Shown here: piece after piece, positions 1 to 11,528 of the stretch
Layout: every line of letters starts with the position of its first letter
How positions within the stretch are numbered: the first letter of the stretch is position 1
Source: Astrothelium macrocarpum
Taxonomy: Eukaryota; Ascomycota; Dothideomycetes; Trypetheliales; Trypetheliaceae
DNA: 64,000 bases
Direction: 5' to 3'
Assembly: GCA_021030915.1 (NCBI GenBank)
Contig: JAGEMR010000011.1
Coordinates: 62,001-126,000 of the forward strand
Translations under genes and position numbers: made by a program
Notes under the pieces: model-generated
What the model saw: the letters and a program-made list of their open reading frames with translations, nothing else
Told to the model about the DNA's origin: nothing
The model's database searches: none

Positions 1-985
1 AATATTCATAATATCTGAAAGATTGGATTAAAATTATTAAAAAAATAATCAATTCATTTTTAAAAGATTTTTTTGATTTATTCTGATCTATTTTTGTTGA
101 TGTTTTTATAAAATATAATATTATAAATGATTGAATTAAAATAGATTTAATATCATTTTATTCAGAAATTGTGTTCAATCAGTTATAATTAATAAAAAGA
201 TCTATTTCAAATAATTTAAAAGGATCATTTTCAGATATTTCAGAAAATGATTAAAAAAGAATAAGATATTTTATTCGTATAAAAATAACCGATATTATTA
301 ATGAAAAATTCTTTTATAAATATAAAATAATTATTACAAAAAACGCCATTTTAAAATATCAATTCATATAGATTAATGAGAATATTAAAATCTAAAAAAA
401 ATGAAAATTTTATGATAAATTTTTAATTGAAAAAATATGTATTGAAAATGAATAAAAAGCGATCTGAATTAGTCCTAAAAAGATTGAACGTATTTTATAA
501 TTTCAGAAATAGAAAAATCAGATAGAATAGATCAAATAAATCCGGAAATAACAAAAATCTGAGAAAAGAATTTTTAATAAAATACGGAAAGAATAATAAT
601 TTCAAAAACGAAAGATTGAAAAAGAAAAAAAAAGATTTGAGAAAATAGAATAGAAGGCTGATCGAAAGATTGTACGCGAGATGAAAAAGAAATAGAAAGA
701 AATTATGGCATAATTTTTATTAAAAATTAAAATATCAAAAAAGAGATCTGAAAAAAAGAAAAAATAAATTAATAAAATAGAAATATTGAATTCGGTATTT
801 GAGATTATTATAGAATAAGAAATAATAAAATTTACGAAAATCAAATCAGAACGTAATATTAAACGACCACGTCATTTAGAAGATTTTGATTTATAACGAA
901 AAATTTCATAAATATATCATCAATCAATTTTTTAAATTTAAAATAAAAATATTCATATTTGATTGAGAAATAAACGTTTTAATAT
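1..985. other. AT-rich block
   Basis: Nearly pure A/T sequence with long A runs, no credible coding content and scattered stops in all frames. Composition changes abruptly to normal genic DNA at about 985-1010. In filamentous ascomycetes such blocks are commonly repeats eroded by repeat-induced point mutation or subtelomeric/centromere-like isochores; that origin is inference. No recognisable transposon protein remains. Confidence 0.8.
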
Positions 986-1007
986 GGTAGATTTTTATGG
1001 TGGTGAG

Positions 1008-1041
1008 CGTGCACGCTGCAGGCACGTGCACGCTGCCGGCA
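1008..1041. repeat. 17-bp GC-rich tandem repeat at the AT-block border
   Basis: Two adjacent 17-bp units, CGTGCACGCTGCAGGCA (1008-1024) and CGTGCACGCTGCCGGCA (1025-1041), differ at one base. Each contains the palindrome GTGCAC. They sit exactly where the A/T-rich block ends. No function can be assigned; they could be a protein-binding site or a trace of an insertion. Confidence 0.75.
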
Positions 1042-2272
1042 AAACTCCTACCGATGCGTAGATTTAGCTTGAGAATACCTGGCGTTCATTTAAAAGCCTC
1101 GTAGAACTAAGATCCCTTTAATGACTAAGACATGTCTTCTCATAGAACTAAAACATTTGACGAATAAACTGTATTAGCTTTCAAGCCTGCAGAGGAATTG
1201 GCGCTTAAAACATTTCAGATGTGAAAGTTGAGAATATTTTAAGAGGTCTAAACTTCCAGATCTATGATTTGGTGTAGTCGCTCTCGCAGTTAGAGTCCAC
1301 AGAAGTTCGGCTTCTAGTCTGCCAGGACCTCGGCTCAGCCTGTAAATAGCTTTGCACTAGCATTTGTCGAGTCCGCAACCTTGTATGAGGCCTGCCGTGA
1401 TCACAGATCGGACTAAATATTTCGGGACCGTATGCAAGATTTCCTGCTTAGCGGCCAACCGTCGTCATAAACCCTAAGAAACCAAATGCTGAGAATTGCT
1501 GACCTTAGACATGTGTGAGCGTTGAGTATGGTACGAGAGTACCACCAAAAGCTTGTTTGATGTAGATTTGTAAAAATGACACTTGGGTGGGCTGGCTAGT
1601 TATTCATGGCGCAGGGAACCACCTCGTACATGGCAATTTGACAGCCTCTGTCATGATCATAGTATTAAAAACTTTACGAGACATGTTCAACTATACCACC
1701 TTTCTACATCTGATGGTTGAGAATGCATATTCAAGGGTTTTCAGCTCGATTTGTAAATTTCCATAAGGATAAAAAGCCAACCTCAAGAGCAAAAGCTTGT
1801 TCCTGGTTGATCAGATATCTTTGATGGATTCTTTTCGGACCCTTCAGCGAATGGCACGATCAGAGTTCTGCATGACTTGGCAAAGCATACTGTAGCTGTT
1901 GGATGTAGCGTTTGATTCGCTCTCAAGTTTGGAGGTAGAGATCGGGGGACTGAACAGGAAATTCAGGCGGAGAACTGATTGACCCGGTAGATCTTCAAGA
2001 TCGTGTGATATTCCCAAGTAATCAACATAATTGTGTTTTCCCTTCCCCACTAACATCAAAACAATTTTCTATGTTACGTTGTAGCAAACATGAGCGTCAC
2101 CGGTCTCCGTCTTAAAATTTGGCTGCGATTGAGACGCCAATACTTGAAGAAGCTCGCACAATGCCGAAATCGATGTTATGCGCTGGGATATTGCAAGGTA
2201 TACAGTTGGAAGGCGAAGTTCTTTCAGTTTACGGCATTGTGACGCTGGAGAGTTCTCACGATTCGGAAACGT
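1042..2272. other. gene-free stretch
   Basis: Normal base composition but no open frame with recognisable protein character. Short frames here (for example 1844-2059 on the minus strand) look random. It lies downstream of the thioesterase gene. Confidence 0.5.
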
Positions 2273-3160
2273 TCAATGGACTACGCTGATAAACCTCCCT
2301 TTGGAATCACTTCCAGAAACAGCAGCCGCCAGAATTTGGCTCAATTCCGAAACCTTTAGCAGTTGCAGTTAGTATGAGATATAAATAGCAGCTATAATTA
2401 ATATCAAACTTACATTTGGTGTCGACACCATCGTGAAATGACTTCCTGGACACCTTGCAACCTGTAGATCACGTCCAGGTAGCAATTCGTCCCAGCCATT
2501 CGGTCCAAAGTCAGTTCGTTGCCGCAGTAAGAATTCAGAGACTCCAGCATCAAACTTTAGCGCCTCGGTCCTAAGCTTGTCGTTATCAAGAACAGCATCA
2601 GAAGCCCAAACGATATACGCTCGCTTGAGCAACGCTGTAGATTCCAGAGGAGAGGGATGGTATCGACGTATTGCCCCAATTGAAGCCTTGAAATGCTCCA
2701 CGAGCCAAGTAGGAGGATTTTGCTGGGTGTTGCCCATAACTTTGTGGCGTACGAGCCACTGAAAGGTCTCCAGCGGCATTGCTTCATATCTGTTACGAGG
2801 TGGCGTGTCTATAAGAATGAGGCTCTCTATTTCCTCACCCTCACTCAAAAGAACTTTTGCCACTTCAAAAGAATAATAACCACCAGCCGACCAGCCGCCA
2901 AGATTGTATGGACCATTGGGTTGACAGACGCGGACTTCAGTCACCCAGGTCTTTACAAGGTCAGAAACATCAAATGAGGCCTTTTGGTCAGTCTTGAGAA
3001 AAGGACTGTTGAGTCCGTACACACACAGGTCCGGAGCAATTTGCGGAATCCATGCATACGATACGGCAGCACCGCTTCCATCAGGAAATAAAAACAACGT
3101 CTTTGGATGAGAAGGATTTCCTTGCAACGGAATTGAAAGCGGTATTTGTGTGTTAACCAT
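2273..3160 (-). CDS. polyketide-synthase-type thioesterase, stand-alone or remnant
   Basis: Two exons, 2414-3160 and 2273-2353, with a 60-nt GTAAGT...AAG intron give about 275 aa. The protein matches the C-terminal thioesterase/Claisen-cyclase domain of fungal non-reducing polyketide synthases. It has the linker ending PLSIPLQGNP, then FLFPDGSG, the nucleophile elbow GGWSAGGYYSF (Ser in G-x-S-x-G), the Asp region LILIDTPP, the His region GSHFTMV, and after splicing the usual SELSQIL tail. Such domains release polyketides by thioester hydrolysis or C-C cyclisation. The frame runs on upstream of the chosen ATG only to a stop at 3230-3232, and no ACP, KS or AT domain follows. It is therefore either a free-standing enzyme or the last piece of a lost synthase. 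The ATG at 3160 is a choice of convenience. Confidence 0.75.
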
Positions 3161-3281
3161 AATTGGTACGCACGAGCGCGAAGATGTCTTCTTAGCTGGG
3201 GATTGAATCCAGGGTTTCTTCACTATTGGTCACACAATGGCCAACTATGAAAATGTCCCACAGAATCGTGAGTCCAGGCGG

Positions 3282-3692
3282 TTATCGAACGGTGCCAGCT
3301 GTCGTAAGGTTGACCTGCAACTTTATTCTTACAGCAGCAAGGCCACCAGCCGCTAAAGGCTCATGGATTGGAATAGCAAGATCCTTGGCAATGATCGATC
3401 TCGATGATGTTGAAGTATTGAACCTGTCGGTTTCGTCTGGTAGCTCTGCAGTTGCCGGTGTGGGTATGACGTCAGACGTGGTCAACCGAATTTGCTCTCC
3501 GTTGCTGTTCGTACTATTGAATGGAACGGATATTACTGCACTCTGCAGAAGAGCACAAATATCATCTTGAAAGGTTGCACAGTCCCTATCTTGTATCACT
3601 GGCGAAATTGCTGAGCTGGTATCATTTCCAAAGTATAGATCGATCGATGCCACAGCCTCAAGATACTGGGAATTAACAAGGACCATTTGCAT
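3282..3692 (-). CDS. unrecognised open frame next to the thioesterase
   Basis: An open frame of 136 codons from the first in-frame ATG. The frame stays open further upstream to a TAA near 3850, so a longer or spliced gene is possible. The translation is protein-like (for example NTVYWPVTSLVEYDAEYQD upstream of the ATG, and SIDLYFGND), with Ser/Thr-rich stretches. I do not recognise a family, and it shows no ACP motif that would link it to the thioesterase. It could be a fragment of a broken gene. Confidence 0.3.
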   Translation of the reverse strand: MQMVLVNSQYLEAVASIDLYFGNDTSSAISPVIQDRDCATFQDDICALLQSAVISVPFNSTNSNGEQIRLTTSDVIPTPATAELPDETDRFNTSTSSRSIIAKDLAIPIHEPLAAGGLAAVRIKLQVNLTTAGTVR

Positions 3693-3843
3693 GTCTTGGT
3701 ACTCGGCGTCATACTCAACGAGAGAAGTAACGGGCCAATAAACCGTATTGCAGAATGCTCGATGTGCATCCTCTTCTGCTAATTCTGTAGTAAGAGAGGA
3801 ATGCTTACGCAGGTCAGATACGCGGGCCAGACACGCGGTCCGT

Positions 3844-5131
3844 GACTCTTACAAGTTGCGTTACCCAAAAATTCGTGTAGATCAGAGACTTGATCCGGAT
3901 AATGGCGCTACTGTTAAGATTGTTAGTGGAGTGGATTTGCGTCACTTAGAGCAAGTTTTTAGACTTTGTCGGATGGAGGATCTCAATCTCCATAGCAGTA
4001 ATACCAGGAGATGCAGATTTTCATCGGATCATCCTCTCCGATGTATCTGGTCGTAGTGAGTGCTATCCTAGTGTCCATTGATGCGGGATAAGGCGGAGCC
4101 TGGCATCGAGCTGCGTCTGCGCAAATCTCAAGAGCTCTCAAGAAGCATTGTCAAGGATAGACCTAAAGAGACAGTAGCCTGAGACGCCATTTGAGCGATC
4201 CGACTCGGTATTTCCGAAGATGAGACTGCATTTGCCGAGAAATTGCCAAAGCAGACCATGAGAATAAAGTCCCTGCTTCGATTTGGGCACTGCTAAATGG
4301 CCCGGTCATCCAACGCGACGAAAACCCGCATAGTTAGTTGCAAGATCACATTCAAAACATAATTGAGTTTTAACTAGTCGAAAAGTGTCGTACGTTATTG
4401 TGATAGAAGAAATTTGGGCGACAAGGCTGATGATGAAAGAAAAGACCTGTCATGCAGCTACCCAGCAACGCGTACCATTGACGCGTCTGCTGCACGTCAT
4501 GGAAGGTTGCGAAGAGAATTAGCTTACATAATTCATCCCCTAGCGCGATACCAGGGTGCGATCGCGAACTATGCTAGGAGCCACGGGGCTAACACGCGTG
4601 AGGCCGCAAGACCATTTATCATTCAACAACAATCAAATCTTTGTTTAAGAACCAAGCGAAAACAAAACAAACCCCTAAAAATCCATAGTAAGAAAACTTC
4701 AAAAGGCCTTTTCTAAATGTTGTAAATTGTAAATCCAAATTAAAGCCTTACATTCATGAGCCTGGTAGTGTTTTAGCCCGCGTGAATGCAAAAACCACTC
4801 ACATTAATCAAGACGATCTCAAAGCCGATTGAAATGAGAAATCTTAGTATAAATTATCATTCAAGGTCGCGGGTGATGTATTGGAGACTAAGCATCAGAT
4901 TGAAGTGAATTGACCACGAATGGATGGTAACAATTCCCCACAATACCATTGTCCATAAATTAGCTCGACCAATCCCCTTGACGCATTCCTTGGATGAAAT
5001 GTTGCTCCTCGACGCGAGGCGTGCGTTCAATTGGCTTCAATGAAGAAACCGTTCAGTACGTGCTGCTCCTGATCTACAAGCGAAAGCTGTCTCGTACGAT
5101 TTTTGCACAAACATCACACAAAGACGAGCAT
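3844..5131. other. gene-free stretch
   Basis: No convincing coding region, tRNA or repeat seen. A 100-codon plus-strand frame at 4414-4716 has no recognisable features and is treated as chance. Confidence 0.45.
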
Positions 5132-6873
5132 TTACCATTCAACCAGCTGTTCTTCCCCGCCCACTCCTGTAGACCATTGATCGAAGTCTCTCAGAATGAC
5201 TTTTACGGTTTTCTCGTTTTGTAAATCTATCGTGACACGAGGTTGCCTGCGAATCTTTTCTGCCACGCTTCTACCTGTCGAAGAAGCCTCGAAGTCTGCC
5301 CTATATTTTGCGACGAGTGACGCCAATTTGGCTATAAACAGAGAGTCATAAAAGTCATCGTGCCGTGGATGAGACCTTAGCAGCTCGATTGCGCGCTGCT
5401 GTAAATCCAGAGAGGGCGCAGCAACGGCGACAAAAAAGAGCGGTTGCGTTGTGGAAGGTCTGCCTATATAGTTCACGTTGTCTGGTTGATAGTCAGTGTC
5501 GAAATCAGCCTGATCATCTTGCGCCAGCACTTCATCACAGAGATTGAGAATTCGCGAAAAAGCTTCCGTACGGTCCGCAAAGGGTTTCCTAGGATCGCGA
5601 ACGAGTAACATTTGACAGATAATGTAGAGGACCCGTAACATTTTGACAGCATCTTGTGCCGGTCTGAGTAAATACTGCTCACTCTGATCTTCGAGGGCCG
5701 TTATTTTAGGACCAATGCATTGGATCATCCGCCTAAATTGGAGCTGTTGCCTTCTAACTGCAGCAGCATCACCGTCTAAAAGAGATCGGACAATATCGGG
5801 ATGGTTCAAAAAAGTGGCCATACCATTGGAAAGAGATTCGACGGTTTTACAAGCGTCTACAATCTCTTTTGTCCTCAATTGAGCGGTATCACTTCTGACA
5901 TCGACCGGATATTGGTAATTGCGCCAGTAGTCGAAGCTGACAATACCTGAAAAGAAGTTCGAGCAAACGGCCGAATTGCTAGAAAGGCAATATGCAGCTT
6001 GTGCATTCAAATGCTGGAGAACAGACTGCACGGCCGAAAGTGATATAGGAATATTTTGCGCTAGTCTGAGAGGAGACCCTTGATTTTGCTCGTCCACCTG
6101 CGCTTCTTCTAAGAGTTTGAGGCCACTTTGGAGGTGAATCAGGGCCTGGCTCTGAAGACCTTGGATACTGCAGATATGGGCAAAAATGGCGCTAGCTACG
6201 AGCGCAACTTGTCTTTCCGTAGTTGCATGTGTTGAATTGCTTGGGCTGACGAGATATTTTACTGAAGTACTGTACTGTCTCAGAGCGAATTGTGTTTGCT
6301 TGTTCTCCATGAATTGCCTACCCTCCACGGCGGATGTAGCACCTTTCTTGATTCGGAAGTTATAGGCCTCATGCACAGCACCTAGACTAACCACTGCATG
6401 CCATATTGCGGGGTGGATATGACAGACTTTTGGAATGCTCTGGATCCAAAATTCGGTAAAGAAAATACCAGCAACGGCAGGCGCGGTCTTTGTAAGAAAA
6501 TAACGGAAACTTCTTAATTCGTGTGAGTCATAGCTTGGAAGTGGAGACAACGATTTGGGCTGTGGCGACGGAAGGGAATTTGATAGGAACACATTTCGCG
6601 TCGAATCAGACGACATATTAGTTTTGCTGTATGGGATGAAATGTAACGCATAGCCTTCGCATAGACGGCCCGTTGAGGTACATCGGTAGCATGACGGTCG
6701 CTGTTCATCGCACCGGACTTTGCGTGCCCTATTGCCAGAACGCGGATTAGCTACTGCCGAGTCATTTCAATTGACATGAGGCATGAAACTTACTTGCATG
6801 TCGAACAGCCTGTGCGGGTTTTGGCATGCCATATTCGTTTCCGTGTCAGGCTTTTTGGATTCTTGTCGGTCAT
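5132..6873 (-). CDS. Zn2Cys6 fungal transcription factor
   Basis: Two exons, 6794-6873 and 5132-6728, around a 65-nt GTAAGT...TAG intron encode about 558 aa. The intron splits the zinc cluster. Joined, it reads GCSTCKARKVRCDEQ then PSCYRCTSTGRLC, a perfect C-x2-C-x6-C-x6-C-x2-C-x6-C binuclear cluster preceded by the basic RKRIWHAKTRT. The remaining ~480 residues match the fungal-specific transcription factor domain (PF11951-like) by motifs such as HPAIWHAVVSLGAVHEAY. It should be a nuclear DNA-binding regulator with CGG-type half sites, target unknown. The ATG at 6873 is in frame and gives a short basic leader typical of the family. The gene is head-to-head with a second Zn2Cys6 gene 1.2 kb away. 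Confidence 0.9.
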
Positions 6874-8061
6874 TCGCTGCGCCATTGTGACACCGGCTCA
6901 CTCTGATATGGGAGAAGTATGCGAGGGATATCCCAAGATCGATCGTAATATAGAGTCGTGGTAGAGCCATCCCTCCACATATCGCTCATCGCCCTAATAA
7001 TCAGAATCCACATATTGCAATGTTCAGCTTGCTGCCGTTCTAACGTGTCGTTGTACTGCCGAAGTATGACGAGTTCATTAGGGATCTAGGACCGTTTCAT
7101 GAATGAGCTGAGAAAAATTGGATCTATTTTGAAAGGAAGGCCAGCTTCTGGATAAGTGCGAAAGAGCTGGAACGCTAATGTCCTACCACTAGCCCCAATT
7201 GAGATAACTATACGAATACACACCTTTTCCCTTGAGCAGAAGGGCTACTTTGAGGGCTCGCTGATGATTGAAAGCTTCATTTCGTCTAATAATTAGCCCT
7301 AGTAAGGAAAGTCACGAATAGGAATTGCTATTGGCTTTTATTCAGTGTCTTCTTGAAGCTGAGGTGGCGAGATGCCTTTGACTGCAACGATCCCTCTCGC
7401 GTCATGGCTTTCTTCGGACGCAAAGGCGCTGCAGGGAAATCTAATAAGCCGGTGACCCTTGAGGCTGTGTAATAAAACGAAAGTGGGCGGTCGGAGAAGT
7501 CGGGTTGGGAAGAAAAGTCAGGGAACACGTGAACGGAGCAGCAGAGAGCACTAAGGAAAATTGTTGTTGCTCCGTATTATCTCCTTCCCAGTTACCCAAC
7601 ACACCTTCGGGCTAGTTCTGAACCAAGCCAACGGATGCTGATCGTTCCTCATTCTTTGCTTGAATATCCAGCCGGCACAAGGCAAGAGGTCGACGACAAG
7701 ACCGATCAAGAATGAATGATCGTGGCGAGGCTGAGGATCGGGTAAAACGCTTAGAGCTAGAGAAATCCATATGGATTTGCCAATTGAGAAATGCGGAGGC
7801 TCATCCGCTATTGCCTCAGTCTGACATCAACGTTACATATTACTCCTTTGCGCTTTGGGAAGCGATAAGACAAAAAAGTACTCGTTATTATGTCACGGAA
7901 TCCCATTTCCTGTTGCCAGTTACCTATAGTGTCCTTTGCGCTGGTAGTTTCCGCATTAGTCGCTTCTTCGTCCAAATTAAGGACAATTTCGGGTTGACGT
8001 GCGACTGCGTTTGTTTTTGTGATGCTTCTTCAAAGCAAACCTCCTGGTTACTCCGCTGGAA
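6874..8061. promoter_or_regulatory. shared upstream region of two divergent regulators
   Basis: 1.19 kb between the start codons of two oppositely oriented Zn2Cys6 genes. No credible gene inside; the frame beginning at 7712 is interrupted by the real start of the next gene. It presumably holds both promoters. I did not find a clear palindromic CGG site that I would defend. Confidence 0.5.
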
Positions 8062-10583
8062 ATGGCTGGACAGGCTGACAAGACCAAGGTACCTAGTCAA
8101 TCAGACTTGGCAGCATCGCAATTTTCATCTGCCTCAGAATCTTACTTGCGCCCTTTACAACCTCGCCCGCCAGTGGCCAGTCCGTTTGGTCCTACAACAA
8201 TCAACCCGGGCGTGGGGACATCAAGACCGGCCAGAAACCTCGGCAGGAAACGAGCCGCATCTGCTACGCCAGCGGCTTGCGAACCGTGCCGAAAACGCAA
8301 GTCCAAGGTACGAGCTGTTAGAAGACAAGACGTTGACTTATGTACGCGCTAAATGCGCTTAATCTAGTGTACCGCTGAGCGTCCTACATGCTCAACATGC
8401 GTCACTCGAGGCACCAACTGTACCTATAGCACGGCAGAAACCGAAACACATACTCAGTCATTGAAGAGAAAGTATAGTGAACTGCAACGTCAGACACGGG
8501 CCTACGAGCAAATATACGACTTTCTTCAGTTCAGGGATGCAGACGAGGCAGCTAGCATCTTACAACGTATCAGAGAAGGACAAACCCCTGAAACAATCCT
8601 TCGTCAAATTTCAGATGGCGACCTTCTTCTCCAACTCTCGCTTGTACCCGAAAGCAGATTTCGCTATCGACTTCCGTATAGCGAAGATATCAGCATGATT
8701 TTGGAACGCTGCCCCGACAACCCCTACCTGAAATCGTTGATTTATGAATGGCAGAGCAAAGCTGAACAACATGATAAAGCTCCTGAGTCAGTCACGGATG
8801 CCGAAATGAACGTAGAGAGTTATCGTCGTCCATATCTTATGCCGTACCATGCCGCGACTATCATTGATCCAAGGCTTGATTCTGTTCAACCATCCAAATG
8901 GACTCTGGTGAGAGATAACGACGAGCTGATGCGAGCTTTGCTTCGTTCCTACTTTCTTTACGAGCATCATGGCTATAACTTTTTCCAAAAAGATTACTTT
9001 CTCGATGATATGGTCGCAGTCCGTCAACAATTCTGTTCCTCGCTACTGGTGAATTGCGTTCTCGCACATGCCTGTGTGGGTTCTCTCAGACGAACAGTTT
9101 GGACCCACTTCTAATAACCTGATGTAGCATTCTTATCGGAGGATTCGGAATCGTGCCGAGTATTGGAATCCTCAGAGCATTGGATACGCGTTCCTTGCTG
9201 AAGCCAAGAGATTGTGGGAAATCGAGTCGCAAAAGCCCAAACTTACAACAGTTCATGCTGGGCTTCTTCTCAACCTGACCTATAATATCAATGGGCTCGA
9301 CAAGATCGGCTGGACCTTTACGATCCAGGCGGTTAGCATGGCCCATGATCTCCATTTGTTTCATCTACCAACTAATAGAGAGGGCAAGAAACGTGCACAT
9401 TCCAGGACCAAGAAACTGCAAGACGCTCGTGACTTTACTGCTTGGACCATATTTTCGTGGCAAAGGTACGTACAAAGCCAAGTGCCTGAAATTCCAAAGA
9501 TAGAGGTATTTCGCCGAAGCTGTTGAAAGATGATACTCATAGAGTTTGTAGTCTGTACTGCTATCACTTTGCCGTCCCACTATTATTGAAAGAGGCTCCT
9601 TCTGTTCAGCTACCAGATCCGTTGGCACAATCGGACTGGTACGGTGAAGTCTGGTTAAAATATCCTCTGGCTCAAATACAGTTCCCAACTAATCAAGCTC
9701 TCTTCTTCAGAGCCACAGTGGAGCTTCGCGCAATCCTCTTTGATCTAATGCTTGAATCTCGAGGTATTTCTGGGGTACAATCAAAGCTATCGTTAGATCA
9801 GGCACATGAATTCCACTCCAGGATGTTAGCATGGTACAGAGATCTGCCAGAGCAGCTGGCACCAAAGAATATTGTGTATCCATCCCATCTTAAACTTCAG
9901 TTAGGAAATGGTTTCTCATTATACAAACGAAAGCTAACAAAGTGCATAGCTTGCATTATCACGCTCTTCTGGTTCACATATTCGAACCTCTAATTGCAGT
10001 TGACGTGACTGGCCCAGAACACGGTGCAGTGGCTCCACAGCCACAGGAGAATACCCCTCAGAGAATTGTGTCTGACGCAAGAGATTCCTTAGAGATCCTC
10101 CTTCGTTTGTACTATCTCCGCCACGGATTTGAGGAATTAGACAGTTTCAATATTCAGTTCCTAGCTTTGCTCGGCTTCAGTAGCCTTGGTCAAGTCGAAG
10201 AAGATTTGCCCTCATCGCATCGCGAAAGTGTGCGCTCAACACTTGTGCTTGCAGCCACAGGCATGAAAGATCAAGGACAACACAGCTGGCTTGCGAGGAC
10301 AACTTTTGGCCTTCTATGCAAAGAAATGAATTCTGAGACCAGGTCTTTGGTCGAGCGGTTTGCTAGAATCGAACTGGACGACGTATCTCAACCATTAGAC
10401 GCTCGCAATATTCAGTCACTATGGGTAGTTAATATCAAGGTCGATGATACTGACAGTAATCCAGAAAAACAAATGCTGAACAATCTAATTAAGCGATATA
10501 CAGAGGCCTCGTCGGAAGCCGAGAACGAGTCAACTGGAGAAAGCAGCTCTGAAGGTGGCGGGTCATCTGCAGCCACACATTAA
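8062..10583 (+). CDS. Zn2Cys6 transcription factor, NirA-like layout
   Basis: Five exons (8062-8307, 8368-9075, 9128-9465, 9552-9899, 9950-10583) with introns of 60, 52, 86 and 50 nt give about 757 aa. As in its neighbour, the first intron cuts the zinc cluster: CEPCRKRKSK joins CTAERPTCSTCVTRGTNC, a full six-cysteine set. It is followed by a coiled-coil-like linker (LKRKYSELQRQTRAYEQ). The middle-homology fungal_trans region is clear: NRAEYWNPQSIGYAFLAEA, WTFTIQAVSMAHDL and, after splicing, LHLHYHALLVHIFEPL. These resemble the nitrate/nitrogen regulator family in general layout only. The Ser/Glu/Gly-rich tail is low complexity. A nuclear regulator with unknown targets; orthology to NirA is not claimed. 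Confidence 0.9.
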
Positions 10584-11528
10584 GCGCGTAAGAGCCTGAA
10601 GCCAATTCTACATTTGACTGCATGATGAAGCTGTTCGGAAATGGCACACAATTTGGGAAGAACCTAATCGTTCGCGTATTCCTAGGCAACCGCAAACTTC
10701 TGCACTCACCTTTGTTACAAGTCCGCGAGGCAACTCTCATAACGTGATCTCCTCCTCCTAGAATAGAGCATTGCATAATATGGCATTCAATCGCAGTTAA
10801 CTCGTTCGTTATGGATAATTTTTACGCTGATAACGTTATCGCCATGTCTTTTGCTTGGTCACTGCTGCCAGTGTAATTTGGACACTGAAGGTTTCCTGCC
10901 CGGAATCACCGACATACAAAGAACTCGGTCCCAGGTAGGTAATTCCATGATAGAATCTGGGGGTGAAGCGGGTAATCGTCCTTTTGTCAATGAAGTTGGC
11001 GGTACCTCTACTATGTTGTTCGGGACATTGTCTCCGCACCACGAATGTTTAAGACGACAGCGCTCTTGAAAAGGCCAATATAACACAGAGGAGATGACAT
11101 GTACCAACTCTAGACTCTCAAGATTGAAGCCATTGGAATAGAGAAAAGTCCTCCCTTCGTGAGGGCTCCATATACGGGAGGACGGCAAGACGCATGGGTT
11201 GAGGAAACATCTCTGGACTCATAATTAGAACCTCGCGACGCGTTCCCACAGCTCGAGGTCGTGGCGAACACAATGCTCTGCGCGCTCGGCTTATGTGGAT
11301 AAAACTAAATGAAATTTTTGGGAGAAGGGTTTTAGCGTTGGTTTTTCGGGCCGTAAAATTTCCGATGACGTTGGGAAATTAGAAGCATCCTTTGAAACAA
11401 GTCCCCGCCCTAGCAAGGATGACAGATCATGACAAACAGAGCAGTAGAGGGAACGTTGGAGGGAGTACACCAGGAAACGAGGTGCACCAAACTCCCGGTC
11501 AAAATGCTCGTAACTTTGCTTGATTAGC
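10584..11528. other. gene-free stretch
   Basis: Intergenic DNA between the regulator and the membrane-protein gene; short frames only, no RNA gene recognised. Confidence 0.45.

Noticed and set aside
602..844. 80-codon Phe/Ile-rich frame
   Set aside because: Pure product of A/T-rich sequence.
4414..4716. 100-codon frame suspected as a small gene
   Set aside because: No motif, no plausible promoter or intron context.
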